Positions 53,287 to 60,346 of a stretch of 64,000 bases of DNA are shown here, piece by piece. Made by a program: the position numbers and the translations under genes. Each line of letters opens with the position of its first letter. The first letter of the stretch is position 1. The DNA is from DATKPC01 sp035524275 (GTDB lineage: Bacteria; Pseudomonadota; Gammaproteobacteria; Burkholderiales; Burkholderiaceae_F). Where the stretch lies: the NCBI GenBank assembly GCA_035524275.1, contig DATKPC010000049.1, forward strand, positions 1-64,000, written 5' to 3'. A model generated the notes under the pieces. That model was given only the letters and a program-made list of their open reading frames with translations. It did not search any database and was not told the DNA's origin.

Positions 53287-54555
53287 ATGCACGAAGGCCC
53301 GATGGACACGCGCACCGGCGACCGCCCCGGCGACCGCACCGACGACACCGCCGCGACCTGGTCGCCGCCGGTCGGACCGGCCGCCGCGCGCCGCCTGTGC
53401 ACCGATTGCGGCATCTCGCGCAGCGAAGATCCGAAACGCTGCGGCCGCGCCTGCCAGTTCATCGATCCCGACTACGCGTCGCTCGAGCGGCGCGTCCACG
53501 GACGCGCCCGCGACCCGGATCGCGCCGACGAGCGATTCTTCGGCCCGTACCGGCGGATGCTGCGTGCCGCGCTCGCGTCCCCGCGTCCCGGTGCGCAATG
53601 GACCGGCATCGCGACACGCATTGGCGAGCGGCTCCTGGAGGCGGGCGAGGTCGACGCCGTGCTGACGATGACCGCGGCGGCCGGTGACCGCTGGCGCCCG
53701 CAGCCGATGCTCGTGACGCGCCCCGACGGCATGGCGCAGGCGCGCGGAATGCGAATGGGCCATGCGCCGCTTCTCGCGCTGCTGCAGCCGGCACGCGAGC
53801 GCGGCTACCGCCGGATCGCGGTCATCGGCATCCCGTGCCAGGTCTACGCGTTGCGCGCGCTGCAGGACGAACTGGGCTTCGATCGGATCGACGTCATCGG
53901 CACCCCCTGCTCGGACAACACGACGACCGAGAACTTCCACCGCTTCCTCGCGCTGCTGTCGGACAAGCCGGAAACGATCACCTACCTGGAGTTCCGCGCC
54001 GACTATCACGTCGAGTTGCGCTTCGCGGACGGTCGCCGCCGCGAAATCCCGTTCCTGCAGCTGCCGCTGTCTCGCCTTCCGCCCGACTTCTTTCCGTTGA
54101 CCTGCCGCACCTGCGTCGACTACACCAACGCGCTGGCGGACCTCACGGTGGGCTACATGGGCGGCGAAGGCGAGCAATGGCTGGTGGTACGAAACGACCG
54201 CGGCGAGCAGCTGGTGCGCCTCGTCGAGAACGAGTTGCGGATCGCCGCGCCCGGCAGCGCCGGCAAGCGGCGCGCGCACGTGCGCGGATTCCTTGCCAAT
54301 ACGGAGCGCGCCGCGGGCGGGCTGCCGCTGCGCCGGATGCCCGACTGGCTTCGCCCCGTGGTCGGCTGGCTGATGCCGCGAATCGGGCCGCGCGGGCTGG
54401 AGTTCGCGCGCGCGCGCGTCGAGATGAAGGCGGTCGAGACCGTCATCCACCTGCGGCGCGAAGCGCCGCGCCGCGTCAAGTCGATGGTGCCGGAGCACGT
54501 CTGGCGCCTCGTCGAGCCGTACGGGCTCATCCGGCGCGACGACGAACAGCGCTAG
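53287..54555 (+). CDS. bciB: Ferredoxin-dependent divinyl (proto)chlorophyllide 8-vinyl reductase
   Basis: BciB reduces the C8 vinyl to ethyl using reduced ferredoxin, flavin and Fe-S clusters; it belongs to the F420-reducing hydrogenase beta-subunit family. The 422-residue product has an N-terminal cysteine set C38, C41, C52, C56 (CTDCGISRSEDPKRCGRAC), then IGIPCQVYALRAL, GTPCSDNTTTENFHRFL and LTCRTCVDYTNALADL. The alternative ATG at 53302 is preceded by GAAGG and would shorten it by 5 residues. It is divergent from bchI, and its setting amid bch genes supports this role over a general FrhB protein. Confidence 0.9.
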   Translation: MHEGPMDTRTGDRPGDRTDDTAATWSPPVGPAAARRLCTDCGISRSEDPKRCGRACQFIDPDYASLERRVHGRARDPDRADERFFGPYRRMLRAALASPRPGAQWTGIATRIGERLLEAGEVDAVLTMTAAAGDRWRPQPMLVTRPDGMAQARGMRMGHAPLLALLQPARERGYRRIAVIGIPCQVYALRALQDELGFDRIDVIGTPCSDNTTTENFHRFLALLSDKPETITYLEFRADYHVELRFADGRRREIPFLQLPLSRLPPDFFPLTCRTCVDYTNALADLTVGYMGGEGEQWLVVRNDRGEQLVRLVENELRIAAPGSAGKRRAHVRGFLANTERAAGGLPLRRMPDWLRPVVGWLMPRIGPRGLEFARARVEMKAVETVIHLRREAPRRVKSMVPEHVWRLVEPYGLIRRDDEQR

Positions 54556-54593
54556 CGCGGACGCCGGCCGGGGCATGCCCGGCGCCGCTCGCG

Positions 54594-55529
54594 TCATCGG
54601 CGATCCTCGTCGAGGAACTCGCGAACGACGCGCAACGACTCGGCCGGAACCTCTTCCTGCGGGATATGGCCGACACCCGGCAGCACGACGAGGCGCGCGT
54701 GCGGCAGGCAGCCAAGATAGTCGGTCGCGTTCGACGCCGGAATCATCGCGTCGGCGGCCCCCCACACGAGCAGCGTCGGCGCCTCGATCCGCCGCAACTC
54801 GGGCACCGGGTCGTCGCGCTCGGCCTGCTGCAGCCGCGCGACCATCGCCGAACGCACCGTCGGCGCTCGAATGAGGTCGTAGTAACGGTCGACGAGCGCA
54901 TCGGTCAGGGCCGAGCGGTCGCCGAAGGCGGGCGCAAGGTTCATCCGCAACACGGCGCGCGGCAGCACGACCTGCATCGCCCGGGCAACCAGCGGCACGT
55001 GCGCCGGCTGTCCCGAGGCCCGCGCGTAGTCGGTGCCGGGGATCGGAAAGCCGTCGGGCGCCAGCAGCACGAGGCGTTCGACGCGTGACGGCAGCGCCGC
55101 CGCGAGATGCCAGGCGAGTCGCCCGCCCATCGAATGGCCGACGAAGGTCGCGCGGGGCACGTCCAGCGTGTCCATCAGCGCCGCGATCACCTCGACGCCG
55201 CGTCGATCGGAGTAGTCGCCCCCGGGGTCGGCGCCGGTGAGCCCGGCGCCGGGCAGGTCGAGCCGGATCACGCGGTGATCGCGCTGCAGGTCCTGCGCCC
55301 AGGCCTCCCAGGTGTGGAGGCTGGAACCGAAGCCGTGCAGCAGGACGACGGCAGGAGCGCCGCGCGGACCGGTGTCGCGGACATGGATCCGCAGGCCGGC
55401 GGCCGCGACGAAGGTGCTCGGCGCCCGGGCGTAGCGCGCCTCGAGCACGCTGCGGTCCTCGTCCGGCGTCCACAGCCAGCCGGCCGCAGCCACCAGCGCC
55501 ACGATGACAAGACCCACCACGATCGACAT
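54594..55529 (-). CDS. Membrane-anchored alpha/beta hydrolase of unknown substrate
   Basis: The 311-residue product begins with a hydrophobic segment (~3-20) likely to anchor it in the inner membrane, followed by a full alpha/beta hydrolase fold: VLLHGFGSSLHTWEAWAQDL, LDLPGAGLTG, the nucleophile elbow GHSMGGRLAWHLAA, LVWGAADAMIP and a final LPGVGHIPQEE (catalytic His). I use the ATG at 55529, just before the membrane segment. It is divergent from bchH, and the two appear to share one PpsR-type box, which suggests a photosynthesis-related role. It is a paralogue-like companion of BchO; the substrate is unknown. Confidence 0.85.
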   Translation of the reverse strand: MSIVVGLVIVALVAAAGWLWTPDEDRSVLEARYARAPSTFVAAAGLRIHVRDTGPRGAPAVVLLHGFGSSLHTWEAWAQDLQRDHRVIRLDLPGAGLTGADPGGDYSDRRGVEVIAALMDTLDVPRATFVGHSMGGRLAWHLAAALPSRVERLVLLAPDGFPIPGTDYARASGQPAHVPLVARAMQVVLPRAVLRMNLAPAFGDRSALTDALVDRYYDLIRAPTVRSAMVARLQQAERDDPVPELRRIEAPTLLVWGAADAMIPASNATDYLGCLPHARLVVLPGVGHIPQEEVPAESLRVVREFLDEDRR

Positions 55530-55602
55530 CTCCGTCCGGCACCCGCACGCCGGCCAAGGTTCACGTCGGCTGCCGGCTTCCGTCCGTTTCGGGGCACATG
55601 AC

Positions 55603-55630
55603 AATTTAACGTGACTTTCGTTATTGTAAA
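55603..55630 (-). promoter_or_regulatory. Candidate promoter of the divergent hydrolase
   Basis: Minus strand: TTTACA (55630-55625), 16-bp spacer, TAAATT (55608-55603). The -35 is the left half of the PpsR-type box shared with bchH. It implies a leader of about 65 nt. Confidence 0.55.
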
Positions 55631-55642
55631 CACCGATTGACA
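55625..55642. promoter_or_regulatory. PpsR/CrtJ-type box shared by bchH and the divergent hydrolase
   Basis: Perfect TGT-N12-ACA. Each half overlaps a -35 element, TTGACA for bchH on the plus strand and TTTACA for the hydrolase on the minus strand, so one bound repressor could silence both. Confidence 0.8.
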
Positions 55643-55665
55643 CACCGGTAGGGACGCTCTAGATT
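55637..55665 (+). promoter_or_regulatory. bchH promoter (sigma-70 type)
   Basis: TTGACA (55637-55642), 17-bp spacer, TAGATT (55660-55665): the same hexamers and spacing as the bchF promoter. The first in-frame ATG of bchH begins 8 nt after the -10, at about the predicted +1. Confidence 0.75.
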
Positions 55666-55672
55666 GCCCGCC

Positions 55673-58600
55673 ATGGTCAGGGTTTCCACGGCTCGTTCAG
55701 CAGCGGCGCCCCGTTCCGCGGTGTCGTTGCGCCCGGCAACGGAAGAGGCGCACGCCGGCGCCACGCCGATCCGCGTCGTCATCGTCACGATGGACACGCA
55801 CCTTGCCAGCGCGACGATGCGGGCGACGACGGCGCTGAAGCGCCACATACCCGGGCTCGCGCTGGCCATGCACGCCGCCGCGGAATGGAGTTCCGATCCG
55901 TCCAGCCTGCAGCGCTGCATCGACGACATCCGGCAAGGCGACATCGTCATCGCGACGATGCTTTTCCTCGAGGACCACTTCGTCCCGATACTGCCCGCGC
56001 TGCGCGCGCGCCGCGAAGCCTGCGACGCGCTGGTCTGCGCGATGTCGGCCGCCGAGGTCGTGCGGCTGACGCGGCTCGGCAAGTTCGACATGGATCGCCC
56101 GGCCAGCGGCCCGATGGCGCTGCTCAAGCGCTTGCGCGGCGGCGGCAAGGACAAGCCGTCGGGCGGCGCGGCGTCGGGCCAAGCGACGGCCCACGGCGGC
56201 GCGGCGCAGATCAGGATGCTGCGCCGGATCCCGCGGATGCTGCGGTTCATTCCCGGCACCGCGCAGGACGTCCGCGCCTACTTCCTGACGCTGCAATACT
56301 GGCTCGGGGGTTCGGAAGAGAACATGTTCAACATGATTCGCTTCCTGGTCGATCGCTATGCCGACGGCCCGCGCCGCGGCTTGCGCGGAGCCAGCAAGGT
56401 GGATCCGCCGATCGAGTATCCGGATGTCGGCATCTATCACCCGCGACTTCCGGGACGCATCGCCGAGCGCGCGGAGTTGTTGCCTCGCGCGGCCGCCGGC
56501 GAACCGCGCCGCGGCCGCGTCGGGCTGCTGATGTTGCGCTCCTACCTGCTGGCGGGCAACGCCGGCCACTACGACGGCGTCATTGCCGCGATGGAATCGT
56601 GCGGATTGCAGGTCGTGCCCGCCTTTGCCGCCGGGCTCGACGCCCGGCCGGCGATCGAGAAGTACTTCGTTCGCGACGGACGCGCCATCGTCGACGCGGT
56701 CGTCTCGCTCACCGGCTTTTCTCTCGTCGGCGGCCCGGCCTACAACGACGCGCGCGCTGCCGAGGAGATCCTTGCGCAGCTCGACGTGCCCTACCTGTCC
56801 GCGCATCCGGTGGAGTTCCAGACACTGGACCAGTGGGCCGCGTCGGAGCGCGGGCTGCTGCCGGTCGAGAGCACGATCATGGTCGCGATCCCGGAGCTCG
56901 ACGGCGCGACGAGCCCGATCGTCTTCGGCGGCCGGGCCGGCGCGCCCGGCGTCACCTGCTCCGGCTGCGCGCAGGCCTGTCGCTTCACCGCAAGCGACAA
57001 CTCGCTCGACATGCGGCCCTGCCCGGAACGGGCGCAAATGCTGGCCTCGCGGGTCCTGCGGCTCATCGGATTGCGCAAGACGGCGCCGTCGCGCCGCAAG
57101 GTCGCGATCGTCCTCTTCAATTTCCCGCCGAACGCCGGCAACACCGGGACCGCGGCGCACCTCGGGGTCTTCGAGTCGCTCTTCAACACGCTGAAGGCGA
57201 TGAAGGCCGAGGGCTATGCGGTCGAGTTGCCGGCGAGCGTCGACGCCCTGCGCGAGGACGTCGTGCATGGCAACGCCGAACAGTACGGCGCCGATGCCAA
57301 TGTCGCTGCACTCGTCGGTGCCGAGGAACACGTGCGCCGCGAGCGCTGGCTCGCGGAGATCGAGGCGCAATGGGGCGCGGCGCCCGGCCGGCAGCTGAGC
57401 AACGGCAGCTCGATCTTCATCCTCGGCAAGCGCTACGGCAACGTCCTCGTCGCGATCCAGCCGGCCTTCGGGCATGAAGGCGATCCGATGCGCCTGATGT
57501 TCGAGAAGGGCCACACCCCGACACACGCCTTCTCGGCGTTCTGCCGCTACCTGCGCGAGGACTTCGGCGCCGACGCCCTGCTGCATTTCGGCACGCACGG
57601 CGCGCTGGAATTCATGCCGGGCAAGCAGTCCGGAATGTCCGGCTCCTGCTGGCCGGACCGCCTGATCGGCGACATGCCGAACATCTACCTCTACGCCTCG
57701 AACAATCCGTCCGAAGGCGCCATCGCCAAGCGTCGCGCGGGCGCGACGCTGGTGAGTTACCTGACGCCGCCGGTGGCCCAGGCCGGCCTGTATCGCGGCC
57801 TGCTGGAACTGAAGTCGTCGATCGAGCAATGGCGCGGGCTGCCCGCCGACGCCCCGGACGCGAAGCGTGCTGAGACCGCGGCGGTCATCCAGGCGCAGGC
57901 CGCGGCCCTCGAACTGTGCGCCGCGGAGCCGGCCTGGAGCACCGCGACCGGCGGCGACGCCGAGGCGCGCATCGCCGGCCTCGGGGCGCAGATCCTGGAA
58001 CTGGAATACACGCTGATCCCCCACGGGCTCCATGTCGTGGGCCAGGTGCCGGCAGCCGAGCACCGCGTCGAGATGCTGATGGCGATGGCGGAAGCGGGCC
58101 ATGGCGTCCGCCCGCCGCGCGAGGCGATCGAGTCGATCGTCCGCGGCGGCAGCGCGGAGGACGCGTGGGCCGCCGCGGAGGAACCGGCGGACCTCGGACT
58201 TGACCTGCTGCGCGAATTGTCCGGATTCAGCCGGCAACTGGCGCAGGAAACCGAGATCCCGGCGCTGCTTCGCGCGCTCGACGGCCGCTACATCCGGCCG
58301 GCGCCCGGCGGCGATATCCTGCGCACGCCGGCCGTCCTGCCGACCGGCCGCAATCTGCACGGCTTCGATCCGTTCCGGATCCCGAGTCCATTTGCCGTGC
58401 GCGACGGCGCGCTGCAGGCGCAGCGCCTCCTCGATCGCTATGCCGACGACGGCCACGCGCTGCCGGAGTCGATCGCGATCGTGCTGTGGGGCACCGACAA
58501 CCTGAAGACCGAGGGCGGTCCGATCGCCCAAGTGCTCGCGCTGATGGGCGCGCTGCCGCGGTTCGACAGCTACGGCCGCATCGCCGGGGCGACGCTGATT

Positions 58601-59545
58601 CCGCTGGAGCAACTTCGCCGCCCGCGCATCGATGTCGTCGTGACGCTGTCCGGGATCTTCCGCGACCTGATGCCGCTGCAGATCAAGCTGCTCGCCGAAG
58701 CGGCCTACCTGGCGGCGGCCGCGGACGAACCCGCGGAAATGAATTACGTCCGCAAGCACGCGCTGGCCTACCAGAAGGAGCACGGCTGCACGCTGGAGGT
58801 CGCCGCGCTGCGCGTCTACGGCAATGCCGAGGGCGCCTACGGTTCCAACGTCAACAGCCTCGTCGAAAGCAGCCGCTGGTCGGAGGAGGAGGAACTTGCG
58901 GAGACATATTCGCGGCGCAAGGGCTTCGCCTACGGGCGCAGCGGACGCCCGATGCAGCAGGCCGCGCTGCTGCGCAGCGTGCTCGCCGACGTCCAGCTCA
59001 CCTACCAGAACCTCGACTCGGTCGAACTCGGCGTGACGACGATCGACAACTACTTCGATACGCTGGGCGGCATCACCGGCGCCGTGCGGCGCGCGAAGGG
59101 CGGCACGGCGCCGCCGGTCTACATCGGTGACCAGACCCGCGGCGACGGCACCGTGCGCACGCTGACGGAGCAGGTGGCCCTGGAGACGCGGACGCGGATG
59201 TTGAATCCGAAATGGTACGAAGGGCTGCTGGAACACGGCTACGAGGGCGTGCGGCAGATCGAAGCCCACATCTCCAACACGATGGGCTGGTCGGCAACGA
59301 CCGGACAGGTCCAGCCCTGGGTCTACAAGCAGCTCACCGAGACGTTCCTGCTGGATCCGCAGATGCGCGATCGCCTCGCGAAACTGAATCCGACGGCGTC
59401 GGCCCGCGTCGCCAACCGGCTCATCGAGGCGTCGGAACGCGCGTACTGGAAGCCGGAACCGGAAATGCTGGAGGCCATACTGCGCGCCAGCGAAGACCTG
59501 GAGGACCGCCTCGAGGGCGTCCACGCCATCGCGGCCGGAGCCTGA
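55673..59545 (+). CDS. bchH: Magnesium chelatase subunit H
   Basis: BchH is the porphyrin-binding subunit of Mg-chelatase and commits protoporphyrin IX to bacteriochlorophyll. The ~1290-residue product contains RVVIVTMDTHLASATMRA near the start, then HGALEFMPGKQSGMSGSCWP and IPSPFAVRDGAL-type segments of the CobN/Mg-chelatase family, with length typical of BchH. The ATG at 55673 has no ribosome site and coincides with the predicted transcription start; a GTG at 55721 is the main alternative. Unusually it stands alone, about 32 kb from bchF-N-B-L-M, where it belongs in most purple bacteria. No gene follows closely in operon with it; the heme oxygenase gene starts 124 bp later. Confidence 0.96.
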   Translation: MVRVSTARSAAAPRSAVSLRPATEEAHAGATPIRVVIVTMDTHLASATMRATTALKRHIPGLALAMHAAAEWSSDPSSLQRCIDDIRQGDIVIATMLFLEDHFVPILPALRARREACDALVCAMSAAEVVRLTRLGKFDMDRPASGPMALLKRLRGGGKDKPSGGAASGQATAHGGAAQIRMLRRIPRMLRFIPGTAQDVRAYFLTLQYWLGGSEENMFNMIRFLVDRYADGPRRGLRGASKVDPPIEYPDVGIYHPRLPGRIAERAELLPRAAAGEPRRGRVGLLMLRSYLLAGNAGHYDGVIAAMESCGLQVVPAFAAGLDARPAIEKYFVRDGRAIVDAVVSLTGFSLVGGPAYNDARAAEEILAQLDVPYLSAHPVEFQTLDQWAASERGLLPVESTIMVAIPELDGATSPIVFGGRAGAPGVTCSGCAQACRFTASDNSLDMRPCPERAQMLASRVLRLIGLRKTAPSRRKVAIVLFNFPPNAGNTGTAAHLGVFESLFNTLKAMKAEGYAVELPASVDALREDVVHGNAEQYGADANVAALVGAEEHVRRERWLAEIEAQWGAAPGRQLSNGSSIFILGKRYGNVLVAIQPAFGHEGDPMRLMFEKGHTPTHAFSAFCRYLREDFGADALLHFGTHGALEFMPGKQSGMSGSCWPDRLIGDMPNIYLYASNNPSEGAIAKRRAGATLVSYLTPPVAQAGLYRGLLELKSSIEQWRGLPADAPDAKRAETAAVIQAQAAALELCAAEPAWSTATGGDAEARIAGLGAQILELEYTLIPHGLHVVGQVPAAEHRVEMLMAMAEAGHGVRPPREAIESIVRGGSAEDAWAAAEEPADLGLDLLRELSGFSRQLAQETEIPALLRALDGRYIRPAPGGDILRTPAVLPTGRNLHGFDPFRIPSPFAVRDGALQAQRLLDRYADDGHALPESIAIVLWGTDNLKTEGGPIAQVLALMGALPRFDSYGRIAGATLIPLEQLRRPRIDVVVTLSGIFRDLMPLQIKLLAEAAYLAAAADEPAEMNYVRKHALAYQKEHGCTLEVAALRVYGNAEGAYGSNVNSLVESSRWSEEEELAETYSRRKGFAYGRSGRPMQQAALLRSVLADVQLTYQNLDSVELGVTTIDNYFDTLGGITGAVRRAKGGTAPPVYIGDQTRGDGTVRTLTEQVALETRTRMLNPKWYEGLLEHGYEGVRQIEAHISNTMGWSATTGQVQPWVYKQLTETFLLDPQMRDRLAKLNPTASARVANRLIEASERAYWKPEPEMLEAILRASEDLEDRLEGVHAIAAGA

Positions 59546-59668
59546 ACCGGCACGGTCCAGCGCACGAGACCGCGGCACGCCGACATCAAGCCGGCCCGAT
59601 CCCGGCGCCCCGCGCCGCAAGGCGCCGGGTCTATCATCGGGCGTCGATCCCCTCCAACAGGCGGTTCA

Positions 59669-60328
59669 TTGTCGGGTCTCTCGCAAACGCTCAAGGCCTC
59701 GACGCACGCGCTTCACGCGGAGGTCGAGCGTTCGGGGCTGATGCGCGCCCTGCTCGCCGGCCGGCTGCCCCTTGGCCTGTACACGCGCCTGCTGCGCAAC
59801 CTCCACGCGATCTACGCGATGATGGAATCGGCACTCGCCAACCACGCCGCGAATCCGGTCATCGCCCCGCTGTGGCTGCCGGGCCTCCCGCGACGCGCGG
59901 CGCTCGAAGAGGACCTGGCGACGCTGCAGGGAGCCGACTGGCGGCAGGCGTTGCCGATCGAGCCGGCCGCGTCCGACTATGTCGATCGGTTGAGGTCGAT
60001 CGCGGTTGACGATCCGCTGCGCCTCGCGGCGCACGCCTACGTCCGCTATCTCGGCGACCTGAACGGCGGCCAGCTCGTCGCGCGCATCGTCGCGAAGCAT
60101 TACGAAATGCAGGCTGGCGCCGGCGGCGTCCGCTTCTACGATTTCGGCTCGCGCGAGGTCGCGACGACGCTGCGCAACCGCTTCCGGGCCGGGCTCGACG
60201 CCATCGACCTGCGGCCGGACGACACCGAGCGCGTCGTCGAGGAGGCGCGGCTGGCCTTCCTGCTTCACGGTCGCCTCTTCGGCGAACTGCAGCGCGACGC
60301 TCTCGAACAGGAACCGGCGCTGCGCTGA
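59669..60328 (+). CDS. Heme oxygenase (biliverdin-forming)
   Basis: This enzyme opens heme to biliverdin, the chromophore of bacteriophytochromes. The 219-residue product has the HO pattern with the proximal histidine at H16 (LKASTHALHAEVE) and the distal helix glycines in YLGDLNGGQLVARI. The start is a TTG. It converges on the bacteriophytochrome gene with an 18-bp gap; such HO-BphP pairs are common (bphO or hmuO naming). It also competes with bchH for the tetrapyrrole branch only indirectly, through heme. Confidence 0.92.
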   Translation: MSGLSQTLKASTHALHAEVERSGLMRALLAGRLPLGLYTRLLRNLHAIYAMMESALANHAANPVIAPLWLPGLPRRAALEEDLATLQGADWRQALPIEPAASDYVDRLRSIAVDDPLRLAAHAYVRYLGDLNGGQLVARIVAKHYEMQAGAGGVRFYDFGSREVATTLRNRFRAGLDAIDLRPDDTERVVEEARLAFLLHGRLFGELQRDALEQEPALR

Positions 60329-60346
60329 CGCGCGACGCCGCTTCGT

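Noticed and set aside
55697..59620. A 1307-codon open frame on the minus strand opposite bchH
   Set aside because: Exact antisense of bchH with low-information composition and no motif; rejected as a shadow.
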